DNA of 64,000 bases from positions 33,631,965 through 33,695,964 of the forward strand of contig NC_087252.1 in NCBI RefSeq assembly GCF_037042905.1, read 5' to 3'. Both the position numbers and the translations under genes were made by a program. Positions 12,701-20,094 of this stretch are shown piece after piece. The stretch is from Lytechinus pictus (lineage: Eukaryota > Echinodermata > Echinoidea > Temnopleuroida > Toxopneustidae). Numbering within the stretch: the stretch's first letter is position 1; the number at the start of each line of letters is the position of its first letter. The notes under the pieces were generated by a model. The model was not told the DNA's origin. It ran no database searches and saw only the letters and a program-made list of their open reading frames with translations.

Positions 12701-15321
12701 ACGGCAGCCATTTTGGTCGCCATCTTGGATTTTCCTGGTACCCTGGAGTGCTAATATTCACTCTAACTTGTATAAATAAATTCCTTTACCCATTGGACCA
12801 TGGAATATGAACCCAAATAGGATTCTAGGGTGGATAATGAGTGAGTTATATCCATTTTTAGTGAACCGGCAGCCATCTTGGACGCCATCTTGAAAATAAC
12901 AATTTTCCCGGATGCGGATTTTGGTAGATTTTTAGTATGTTATTCCTGAGGTCAAATAGTACAAAATACTGTTACAAAATCATTTGTTGCAATTTGTTCC
13001 GGGTTAAACCATATATTGACCCGTCTACAAGCTGCAGAAATCGATGAGGGTCATACTGATGAAGAATATGACTTGATTCAAATTGAGAAGCATGGCATTA
13101 CTGTCAGAATTTCCAAATATGAAATTTACAGTGCAAAGGACATCACTGTGGAAGTGATTGAAGAGGTGCCACTTGAGCTAAAGCTAAAAGAGACAGAAGC
13201 CATCATATCGGTTGGATTAAAGATGTCGCCTTCGGACGCAATGTTTGACAGTCCTGTAAGAGTAACAATGCCCCACTGTGGTGCATTTACAAAGCCTACT
13301 GATGCAGAAGTTTACATCTATTATCGCAAGAACGGTAATCCTTTTCTATTTCCTCTTTGGTCGTTTTCCTTTCACTAAGTTTTCCCCATCACATTTCTGA
13401 AGAACTGAGTAATACTATTGCAGATGATATATTGATTTTTATTTTAAAATTACAATATAGTTCATTATGACCCAAACAACTAGACACCGTTTAAAAGATA
13501 TAAAGGAGTAGAATACAACGAATAAGTTTCTTCAATTTTTACTGTTACACCCATATATGGCAAGATCCGATTATGCCATGGGCTTATTGGGTTTTTTCAC
13601 TGGCGTGTAGCGGCCGCACAGAAGCGCTGTTACTTAGTGAAGGTGTTGTTAGCGCTAACAAGTCACTGACAAATCAGTCACTAACACCATAAGCGTTTGT
13701 TACAACAAATGCATGTAATCACAACTTAATTCCACATAAGATGACGTCATAGAATCTAGGGGATAATTAGAACAAAACGGCCCGTTTCCAATGCTAACTA
13801 ATTTGAGTACCGGTATTATATAGTAAATAGTCAGAAGGTTTAGACTGAATGTAAACGAAACGTTCTTCTTTCTATTCTGTAGATTAATAATTTTCCACTT
13901 CTGTTTCATCAATCAATCTAATTTCCCGCTTTCGATAAAGTGTTGGGAAAAGGCCGTTCACATAAAATTAGTTTATTTTGATTTTTTTTAACGATACATA
14001 TATTTACTACAGGATGATCTCCTTTTCTTCGTGGGTTTGAAGAAAGAGGAATTACACATTTCTATTTTCTATTTTAATGATATTACAGATTCTACTAAGT
14101 TTACAGCGATTCTATCCACCAGCACGAGAATCCCAAAGTGTGTTGTGAGAGATCGCGATCTAGATATCTACCTGGAACCCTTCTCAGAATTTTGGATTAT
14201 TGCTACAATAAGAAAGATATTTATTGGGAAAGTCATTATTTGTACACCAATCATTCCTGTACCAGCACCTAGAAATCCCATGCCCGTTGTGTGGGTCAAT
14301 GTCAGGGACCAAAACACTGAAGAAGAGCAGGTTAGTCTTATTGGAATGCTTCCATCACATTTCTTTAAATATTCTCTGAATTTTCCTTAGAACAGATATA
14401 CAGTGCGTCCCAGAAAAAATGAAACCGAGATTAAGCGATGATTTATCATGAGTTAATCACAAATACAATAGACAAATGACCTACCAATGTAAAGCTTAGA
14501 ATCTCCTCTTTCATCTGGTATTACTTTAATAGATTATGCCTCATTCACGCATGAGTGAGCAAAAACAATTGGAAGAAAGGATACCAAAAACTCATTTGGC
14601 GGGGGGTATCTGAATATCAAAAAGAAATTCACATGCCTAAAAAGTTCAATATCTGGTCAAAAAATGGTCAAGAAGTAAAAAAGTTGTGTTCCCTCGAAAC
14701 AATGCTTGTATTTCCATAATTTCATTAAATAAACGTGTTTTCACCGGTTTCCCACAGAAGCTATCGCATGGTTAACAAAAGACTTAATGCATGGCTGATC
14801 GTCAACAAAACGGAGTGTCAAGTGAGTTTGAACGCTAGCCTGTAGAACCTCATCATTTTATGATTTTTTTGAAAATCAAGCCTTATTTCAAATAACCATA
14901 ACTTTGTTATTTCTTGACCATTTTCTGGAAATGAGGTATCAAATTAAAGAGCAGATATTGAACTTTTTAAAAAAGTGGTTGTCTTTTTTGAAACCCTTAT
15001 ACAGCCCGCCAAATGACTTTTTTGGTATTCCCTCTTCAAATTATTTTTTCTCACTCATGCGTGAATGAGAGATAATCTAAGTAATTTGAGATGGAAGAGG
15101 AGATTCTAAGCTTTACAGTGGTAGGTCATTTTTCTATTGTATTTGTGATTCGATCATCGATAAATCTCGGTTTCGTTTTTTGTGAGACGCACTGTATATA
15201 CTGTATATACTTGAAAATAAACTTTGCTGGAACTATGTACCTATTTGCCTCTTTTATCTCATCTGTTTCCAACACGAGGAATGAAATATCGTCATGTATA
15301 TAAGTATATGTATATATATAT

Positions 15322-15383
<62 letters not shown>

Positions 15384-18300
15384 GGGGGTGGTGAAATATT
15401 TTTGACGCTGCACTCTGTCCAATAGGACTGAAAGTATCTGAATTTAAGTTTGCGGGTGTTAAACATGCGTTTAAAGATGCATTTGTAATAGAATAAATAA
15501 AAAAAAATGTGTTCTTAAAAACATCCTTTCACACCGTGTGCTCTTTAACCAGGCACACGCACGTACAAACACATTAAATCGCGGGCCCACACGCCCAGGT
15601 GTACGTGGGTTACACGTTACCGGTGTTTAAGCTAAACTCGCAACTGCAGCAATTAATATATGAGAAAGTCTTTACAATCAGGCTTGGTTGCCATCATATC
15701 GTACTAGATCCAGATATGGTAAATTTAGAGAAACCAAATTTATGAAATCATGAATATTAAGATGACAAAACATTGAAGATTGCCAACAAAGAAAAGTATA
15801 ACTAGCAGATATGAAGTGATCAACTGTCACTTCAAGTAAATCTGTATTGATGAAAAAGTTGTTAGTCCCTGGTATATACCCTGAATATCAGAAATAGAAA
15901 ACATTCGAGAAGATAATAAAAGATTCAAATTATAGCACATTATCTTAGGCTACTCCTTATTTTCATATTTTGGATATAATTCGTAATGTCGTTGTCATTA
16001 GTTTTACTGTGGAAAATAAGAATTCCTGTGCTATATAATAGCGACTCTAACTTCTCAACTACGTGAATTAATTATTGACTTACTTTGGTCACCTATGTAT
16101 ATTGGGATGCAATATGGTCTGTTTCTTTTCTGAATAACCCAATTATTACAGTATGAAACTGAGGTGCCTTAAGTTTCATGAGTCATGTGAGCGGGGTAGA
16201 TAGGCCTACCGGCAAGTCATATTTTCTTTGTTTTAAGATAGTGCCCTTTTGGAAAAAAAAGGTTCACTGTTTTCCCTGTGCCCCCCCCCCCTCCACTTTC
16301 AATTCGCTCCACCGCCCCTGTTCAGGTATGTACGCCTTTTCTGCCATGGCATTTGTATTTTGCTTTTCAAAGATTCCAGAAGAATATAAGGCCCCGATTC
16401 CTGAGGAGCAGTTCTTATTTAGGTGGAGGTCCGGGGGATTGAAGATTTCTTGCAAAGAAAGCACCTTGAAAGACGAGCCTCAGGTAATATCATTTTCATG
16501 ACTCTATAACAAAAAGTATCCCGAATGTAACTTGATACAACCTACAAGTTATATCACCTGATCGCACTATGATATTGCATATTTCTGTACCAGGCAAGGT
16601 CAGATAAAGTTTTCTTCCAAAGACCCAAACAATTAACTATCTATAGAATTAAAAAAGTAACTCGTAGAAAGTGCTTTATATCTAATTACGAAAAGCTTAT
16701 TGATTTAATTTTTTAACATTTATTTCCCTTCAAACATTATGTAATTTTCTTGTAGATTCTCCAGGAAAGAGAATTTCGTCACCTAAATAAGCACAAAAAA
16801 ATGTTCGAGGTGGATACACAAAACATTACTGAGAATGCAGTAAATCTACACATCACCCTACAACAGAATACAACGAAGAATACGCTCATCGTTCCAATGT
16901 CGTTAAAAGGTATAAAATAGCGAATAGGAATGAGTGCTATGTTCACGATGGTAGACGATATCATGATCTAGCTAGGGAAAGACAGATGCTTTGTTCAACG
17001 ATGCCTAAATCTCGTATAGATATATTTCAGGAAAATATTGATGATATATCCATATTCCTTCATAGAGTGACTATGTCCTTTTCAAATTATTCAACAGCTA
17101 TTTTCTTTTACATGACAAACTAAATTCTAAATTCGGCCTTAAAATACGAGAATCATTAAATCAGTAAAAAGGTTCGAAATTTTGTGCAACATCTTCATGG
17201 ATATTATCGTGCGTTTATTGATGTTATTGGTTTTGTATTTTTTAACAAAGAAATAGAAAATCGGACCTTCAATTCTTTGTTTCAGATGAAATACCAGCTT
17301 GATTATGATTGATAAAAACCGATGGGGCTTGTCATCTGAATGCACGCGACCACCGAAGAATTACAGACTCAATACTAGGTGCCTATTAATGAATAGGATT
17401 AATGTAGATAATGCTTAAATGAACCAAAGATGCAATATGATTATTCAACCAAATATATGAATACCACTATGCGAATAAAAAAAATGTTAAATTAGTTCAT
17501 AGTGTCCGATTCAAATAATTACATTGAATTCAAATTTTGTAATATCCATATAATGTCATTTGTCTCTTAATTATAAACAGCTACGGTGATATCAGAGGGA
17601 GGAGCTTGCTCACCATCAACGATAGCGACATCATCCTCATCAGCTGACAATCATCCTGTAGAAACCATAGGTTCTGCTTCTACCTCTGAAACAAGGTGAA
17701 AATCTGACAGTATATATTATTGACAAATAAAACTTAACCAAATGGAATATTTCAATAATTCATTTATTTCAAGCACGTGACAGAATGACATATACTATGG
17801 GCCATGGTAAAGATAAAGTACGCTGAAATAGGCATATTCTCAATGCTAACTCCAATTTCGACTTAGAATCCAATATCTATACATGTCAAATAACTAAACC
17901 TAATATGTAAGTAATCTCAGGGTCGAATAAGAAAAAATAATATCGAAATAGTTTACTTTACTATGATGTATAGGATAAGACAGGAAAAATGATGGAAATC
18001 TTTTTTGGTCCGGTGTTTTATTTTTTATTTTTCTTGTGTATATAAAAACATTTCCCGAAGCATGAAATGGGCTGAATTTTTCAAAATAATATCTCCATAA
18101 TTTTTATATTACAAACATTACAATTTATAAGATAATAATAATAATGAAACGTTTTGTGTATAGCGCAAAATACATAAGCAAAGTTGTATGTCTCTAAGCG
18201 CTTTTTACAAAAGAAATGGAGATGAAGGGGAGAGCACTGGGTTCTTATATTAATTGTTTACAAAATGGTGAATAAATGTGTTTTTAAGCTATTTCTAAAC

Positions 18301-19491
18301 TTTTCGTATGGATGTATATTTCTAAGATATTCTGGCAGATTATTCCATAAAATAGCAGCTGCATGTGAAACTGATCTTTCCCCATATGACTTTGTCACAG
18401 TATGTGGGACCTGTACTAATGACTTTTTACTTGAACGTAGCATTCTGTCAGGTTTATATGGTGTTAACAGTTCAATGAGATACAATGGAGCAAACTGATG
18501 GAAACATTGGTAGGCGAATAGCAGTACTCTGTAGTGTATGCGGGATTGGATAGGTAGCCAATGTAAGTTTTTTAAGACTGGGGAAATTGGTTCATGTTTC
18601 TTTGTTCGTGTTACGAGTCGCGCTTCTGAATTTTGAACGAGCTGTAATCTTTGAATTTGACGAGACGGAAGACCAAAATGCAAGCTATTACAAAAATCAA
18701 AATGGCACATAACAAAAGCATGAAGATGATTGATGATTGATGAAGATGATTGCTCAAAGACCCTTCTTGGAGGAAATTAGTAACATTTCCGCTAGAGGTC
18801 ACTAGCTTTCGAACATTTGAATGTTTGATTATTTATTCGATTTTTTTAGTCGGCAGATGAAAAATAAACCTGGATAGATAAAATAACCATATTCGATGAT
18901 ATTTAAATATATTTTTTCTCAATATCGGTTCCTCATCAAAGCTTCAGCCGTTCTTTATTATTTTCAAACCGAGTTAGAAGTTGTCTCGTGCTTTATATTA
19001 TCTTTCGATAATTGTTTTGACGTTGGCAGAGGAATGTATCCTTTATGTGACCAAAAACTGTATGTATATAAGTGTTGGCAAATAATCAGAGAATAATGAT
19101 CGCTGCAGTCATTATCATCATCGTTAAACATCATCGCCATCAATTATCATCTTCATAATTTTCGAAGTTTATTTCCTTTATTTTCTGTAGAGCACCAAGG
19201 GAAGAGTCTGAGAAGGATTTCGATGGCATTCTGAGGAAAATTGCTAAGCAGGTCAACAAAATGCAGGACGTCGATGAACTTGGCTGTGAACTGGAATTTC
19301 AACCGTCAGAAATAGAATCATACTTAGAGAATAACAGGAATGGATCATACATGGGCACGCTACAGATGCTCCGTGCATGGGTGAAACGAAAAAAAATGAT
19401 ATTAAACAAACGTGAACTATTGAGGCAAGCCCTTATTGACATCGATAACGTTCGTTTGGCTGACGAGCTCCTGGGTGTCGATAAGCAATGA
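2..19491 (+). CDS. Split gene (3' part): ankyrin repeats - ZU5 - UPA-like - death domain
   Basis: Eleven exons assembled by reading frame and GT/AG signals give ankyrin repeats, an acidic linker, a ZU5 domain, a UPA-like region, a Ser/Thr-rich linker and a C-terminal death domain. In ankyrins and UNC5-type proteins ZU5 and UPA pack together and the death domain mediates signalling contacts; echinoderms carry many such genes, and an adaptor or apoptosis/immunity role is inference. The 5' end lies outside the window. Exon phases agree at every join except 13334/14013, where canonical splicing would shift frame by one base. No transmembrane segment is visible in these exons, so an intracellular protein is expected. 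A second, related ankyrin exon lies at 55270-57336. The exact product name cannot be fixed from sequence alone. Confidence 0.8.
854..2381. mobile_element. 1.5 kb hairpin element with TA target duplication
   Basis: The left end begins CAGCGCGTCCCCCC and the right end is the inverse of CAGTACGTCCCCC. Both then continue with AAACTATACACTTTTGAAA and further matching sequence for at least 200 bases, including an 'ATTAGGGTGGGC' block (left about 1043, right about 2190). TA lies on both sides (852-853 and 2382-2383). No transposase reading frame is visible, so it is non-autonomous and of Tc1/mariner type by target site. The paralogous site near 57482 lacks it. Confidence 0.85.
2535..2865. repeat. 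Inverted repeat (stem about 100 bp)
   Basis: The left arm contains 'GATCGATCTATTTGACAAAT' near 2582 and the right arm 'ATTTATCAAATAGATCGATC' near 2774. Matching extends through 'GGCTTTCAACCC' on the left and 'GGGTTGAAAACC' on the right. The right arm is also homologous to 57540-57652 beside the second ankyrin exon. Confidence 0.6.
2955..5208 (+). mobile_element. Dead non-LTR retrotransposon (Jockey/CR1-like), 5' truncated
   Basis: The reading frame from about 2960 to 4893 encodes the fingers, palm and thumb of a LINE reverse transcriptase: 'SGVPQGSILGPLIF' after 3976 and the catalytic YADD at 4075-4086, followed by the usual C-terminal 'YLGVVV' and 'HIDYCSTVWASS' segments. The apurinic endonuclease half is missing. 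The frame is broken by TAA at 3859-3861 and TGA at 3880-3882, so no functional enzyme can be made. The 3' end carries a (AATA)n tail at about 5184-5208, as CR1/Jockey-type elements do. It is closely related to the LINE at 29.9-32 kb, which reads through the same region. It lies inside intron 1. Confidence 0.88.
5997..6167 (+). CDS. Exon: degenerate ankyrin repeat
   Basis: This 171-base exon (57 codons, phase 0 at both ends) lies between acceptor 'ttttaaag' and donor 'AAAG|gtgatt'. It encodes 'DIHLAIQNGQTTTIENLVSQ' and 'GADLNVQSADGQMCLHEAIK', an ankyrin helix-turn-helix with a divergent loop, then a charged tail (NVEESYTLRK). It continues the frame from 706 without a break. Confidence 0.8.
6497..6860. 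mobile_element. Palindromic MITE in intron 2
   Basis: The left half contains 'CAAACCCCTCACTCGA' then 'TCAGGGTCTGTGCTTGCAGA'. The right half holds the same blocks inverted, with 'CTGCAGGAACAGACCCTGAT' near 6706 and 'TCGAGTGAGGGGTTTG' near 6831. The axis is near 6675. The same motif pairs recur inside the element at 22930-23330. No coding capacity is seen. Confidence 0.65.
6979..7252. mobile_element. MITE with GGGCCCGTCTTA ends
   Basis: The left end reads GGGCCCGTCTTATAAA and the right end is the inverse of GGGCCCCGTCTTACAAA. Both arms continue into 'GTTACGATT'-like sequence, giving imperfect terminal inverted repeats of about 35 bases. No clear target duplication can be read. It sits in intron 2. 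Confidence 0.6.
7560..7717 (+). CDS. Exon: last ankyrin-type repeat
   Basis: Acceptor 'tttgatttag' precedes ATT TCA GAC GAG (ISDE), which keeps phase 0 with the previous exon. A competing 'cag' seven bases later would break phase. The product includes 'LSPEKALVFYLLDNGAKTDV' and 'LPIHYAEDEVVRQMILSR', an ankyrin repeat with an atypical first helix. The donor is TCGAG|gtgatt, leaving phase 2. Confidence 0.8.
7718..8655 (+). other. Intron 3 with a TTAA-flanked hairpin MITE
   Basis: It lies between phase-2 exons. Bases 8027-8529 are a hairpin repeat, AT-rich sequence with no recognisable element precedes it, and the 3' end is a T-rich acceptor. Confidence 0.6.
8027..8529. mobile_element. Hairpin MITE (family also at 51981 and 53926)
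   Basis: It starts after TTAA (8023-8026) with AGGTCAAGTGCACTTCAG and ends near 8529 with the inverse CTGGGGTGGACTTGTCCT. The long arms contain 'TAAAATAAGAAAGTTATGAC' and its inverse near 8424. No open reading frame of its own. Confidence 0.75.
8656..8693 (+). CDS. Short linker exon
   Basis: This 38-base exon has acceptor 'attttcag' and strong donor CAAG|gtaaga. It completes the AG|A codon of the previous exon, reads MKSHPEEAHYYQ and leaves phase 1, which the exon at 9227 completes as GAA. Both phases fit, which supports this tiny exon. Confidence 0.65.
8721..8990 (+). mobile_element. tRNA-headed SINE with TTATTG-rich tail
   Basis: Pol III box A-like 'TGGCTAAGTGG' (about 8729) and box B-like 'GGTTCGATCCC' (8772-8782) have tRNA spacing. 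They are followed by an unrelated body and a (TTATTG/ATT)n tail from about 8898. It lies in the intron after the 8656 exon. Confidence 0.65.
9077..9113. repeat. GT/G simple repeat
   Basis: A run of (GT)n is followed by about 14 G residues. Confidence 0.9.
9227..9322 (+). CDS. Charged linker exon before ZU5
   Basis: Acceptor 'caaatgcacag' ends at 9226. The exon gives (G)AA AGC GTG AAT, i.e. ESVNKERHKESEVSAAATLE and onward, a hydrophilic linker. Donor CAGA|gtaagc at 9322/9323 leaves one base that joins AA at 13038-13039 to make AAA, keeping the ZU5 frame. If unspliced the frame ends at TAG 9349-9351, at the edge of the inserted element. Confidence 0.7.
9351..13025. mobile_element. 3.7 kb foldback element with 177-bp tandem units, forming the intron
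   Basis: The ends are exact inverses (GACGGGTCAATATA and TATATTGACCCGTC) with TA on both sides (9349-9350, 13026-13027). The outer 380 or so bases of each end match over most of their length ('AATAACATACTAAAAATCTACC' type blocks), and inside lie tandem units of about 177 bases. Landmark 'aggacagtcagtggtctggt' recurs near 9763, 9939, 10116, 10293, 10470, 10652, 10825, 11003 and 11180. The right arm holds about six units in reverse orientation (near 11732 to 12594). The axis is near 11650. No transposase frame exists. A LINE tail (11232-11395) is nested in the left arm. Confidence 0.85.
11232..11395 (+). mobile_element. LINE 3' end nested in the foldback element
   Basis: The sequence 'GTATGCAGGGCCCCCAAGAA' and then 'GGGGTACCCTGGGTAAAC' ends in (AATA)n. 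It is related in layout to the 3' end of the LINE at 5120-5208. It interrupts a 177-bp unit, so it inserted after the arm was formed. Confidence 0.7.
13038..13334 (+). CDS. Exon: ZU5 domain
   Basis: The 297-base exon begins after 'caagctgcag' and encodes IDEGHTDEEYDLIQIEKHG, then a ZU5 domain: the first strands 'GITVRISKYEIYSAKDITVE', the central 'AIISVGLKMSPSDAMFDSPV' and the family hallmark 'VRVTMPHCGAF'. ZU5 is a beta-sandwich found in ZO-1, UNC5, PIDD and ankyrins; in ankyrins it binds spectrin, but that is not claimed here. Donor AACG|gtaatc leaves phase 1. An upstream TTG in the same frame lies in the inserted element and is not a start. Confidence 0.85.
14013..14330 (+). CDS. Exon: UPA-like region, part 1
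   Basis: The acceptor is 'tatttactacag' and the donor GAGCAG|gttagt. The exon's open frame starts GAT GAT CTC (phase 0) and includes 'LKKEELHISIFYFNDITDST', 'FWIIATIRKIFIGKVIICTP' and 'NPMPVVWVNVRDQNTEEEQ'. Its position after ZU5 and strand-rich character fit a UPA domain. The ZU5 exon ends in phase 1, so direct joining would read GGA TGA and stop. Either a small exon has been missed, or a base has been gained at the acceptor, or the gene is damaged here. Confidence 0.72.
14401..15194. mobile_element. Hairpin element with CAGTGCGTCC ends, TA target
   Basis: The left end is CAGTGCGTCCCAGAAAAAAT and the right end the inverse of CAGTGCGTCTCACAAAAAAC. TA flanks both sides (14399-14400 and 15195-15196). 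Both arms contain 'GAAACCGAGATT' and 'CACAAATACAATAGA', and matching runs for more than 150 bases. A rearranged copy lies at about 62846-63471. Non-coding. Confidence 0.85.
15299..15380. repeat. (TA)n microsatellite
   Basis: About 80 bases of alternating TA with one interruption. Apparent YIYI reading frames here are artefacts. Confidence 0.95.
15381..16372 (+). other. Intron sequence without recognisable features
   Basis: AT-rich sequence with a C run at 16283-16292. I see no element or exon before the acceptor at 16372. Confidence 0.5.
16373..16483 (+). CDS. Exon: UPA-like region, part 2
   Basis: This is a phase-0 exon of 37 codons. The acceptor is 'gcttttcaaag' and the donor CCTCAG|gtaata. 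It encodes 'IPEEYKAPIPEEQFLFRWRS' and 'GGLKISCKESTLKDEPQ'. The FxFRWRSGGLKI pattern looks like a beta hairpin of the UPA sandwich; this assignment is by position and pattern only. Confidence 0.75.
16756..16909 (+). CDS. Exon: UPA-like region, part 3
   Basis: The acceptor is 'ttttcttgtag' and the donor TTAAAAG|gtataa. The exon reads 'ILQEREFRHLNKHKKMFEVD' and then 'NAVNLHITLQQNTTKNTLIV', continuing the strand-rich region. It leaves phase 1, matched by the exon at 17581. Confidence 0.72.
16910..17580 (+). other. Intron with a short dispersed repeat
   Basis: Bases 16912-16998 ('TAGCGAATAGGAATGAGTGC' and following) resemble 29823-29895 just upstream of the LINE at 29.9 kb. Nothing else is recognisable. 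Confidence 0.45.
17581..17695 (+). CDS. Exon: Ser/Thr-rich linker
   Basis: The acceptor is 'aattataaacag' and the donor ACAAG|gtgaaa. The exon completes GCT and reads TVISEGGACSPSTIATSSSS and onward, a low-complexity linker between the UPA-like region and the death domain. It leaves phase 2, completed as AGA at 19191. Confidence 0.7.
18120..18725 (-). mobile_element. L2/CR1-like LINE 3' fragment
   Basis: The minus strand encodes the C-terminal part of a LINE polymerase, including 'HWLPIQSRIHYRVLLFAYQC', 'LWNNLPEYLR' and 'FRNSLKTHLF'. The 3' tail, on the + strand 'ataataataat...gcgc...taagcgc' near 18130-18205, resembles the tails of SINEs elsewhere in this window. It is 5' truncated and lies in the intron before the death-domain exon. 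A 75-base fragment of the same element is at 47347-47420. Confidence 0.85.
19191..19491 (+). CDS. Terminal exon: death domain
   Basis: The acceptor is 'ttattttctgtag', and the stop TGA (19489-19491) follows GVDKQ. The exon encodes six predicted helices: 'FDGILRKIAKQVNKMQDVDE', 'CELEFQPSEIESYLENN', 'GTLQMLRAWVKRK', 'NKRELLRQALIDIDNVRLAD' and ELLG. The 'LRxWV' tryptophan of helix 4 and the terminal 'ALxxIxxxxLADELL' are typical of death domains in ankyrins, UNC5 and PIDD. These domains form homotypic complexes in apoptosis and NF-kB signalling. Its presence at the C-terminus fits the ZU5-UPA-death layout. Confidence 0.85.
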
Positions 19492-19524
19492 TAAGCCAAC
19501 GTGACCCTAACCAACAAGTAAGTA

Positions 19525-19530
19525 ATTAAA
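19525..19530 (+). terminator. Candidate poly(A) signal ATTAAA
   Basis: The variant hexamer lies 34 bases after the stop. A donor-like CAA|GTAAGT just before it (19517) leaves open a 3' UTR intron. Weak evidence. Confidence 0.3.
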
Positions 19531-19559
19531 AGATATTGAATTATTTGTCCTAAATGTGT

Positions 19560-20094
19560 CTCAAATTGGAGATTAAGCCTCCAATTCTAATGGATCCCTA
19601 GGCCTACACAATATGATTTTTGTCTCGCCTGCATATCAGAGCGAGCCTATAGGCGCCACTTTTCTGACGATAGCGTCGACAACATCTAATCTAATAATCA
19701 AAGATTAAGTTATGATGGAAATCAACGTGTTTCATGAACTAGGTCGATGAACTGTTGCCACGTTGGGGTCGTTCGTTGATTTCCATCATAACTTAATCTT
19801 TGATTATTTGATTAGATGTTGGACATAATGATTTTCAAGTATTACTGAACATCCTGCCAGAGTTTAAGGTCCATGACCGAGGTCAACGGTCATTTAAGGT
19901 CAATGAATTCAGACCATGTTGGGGGAATCAACATCAAAATCTTAACGAAAGGTGAAGTTTTTGAAATATCATCATAACTTAGAATGTATATGGATCAAGT
20001 ATTACCAAACATCTTGCCTGAGTTTCAGGTCACATGACTGAGGTCAAAGGGCATTGGAGATTCAGCCTCCAATTTTAATGGATCTCTACATATA
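19560..20094. repeat. Dispersed 'aaggtcatttaaggtcaatgaa' repeat, left part
   Basis: Units with 'CATGACCGAGGTCAACGGTC' and 'GGTCAATGAA' recur at 21180-21620, 22700-22760 and 26955-27160. They include a 47-base-arm hairpin at 19681-19820. The block is split by the element at 20095-21106. Non-coding. Confidence 0.6.
19681..19820. repeat. Near-perfect hairpin, 47-bp arms
   Basis: The left arm 19681-19727 starts AACATCTAATCTAATAATC and the right arm 19774-19820 is its inverse with one mismatch. The loop is 46 bases. Confidence 0.85.

Noticed and set aside
9351-13025. Satellite array or CRISPR-like repeat
   Set aside because: Units are 177 bases, diverged, and arranged as inverted arms with defined tips and a TA duplication, so it is a foldback transposon. 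There are no unique spacers between short identical repeats.
14031-14390. Gene starting with GTG at 14031 and ending at 14390
   Set aside because: The coding similarity runs from the acceptor at 14012 to the donor at 14330. The rest is intron read-through.
15126-15466. Proteins rich in alternating Ile-Tyr on the minus strand
   Set aside because: They translate the (TA)n microsatellite.
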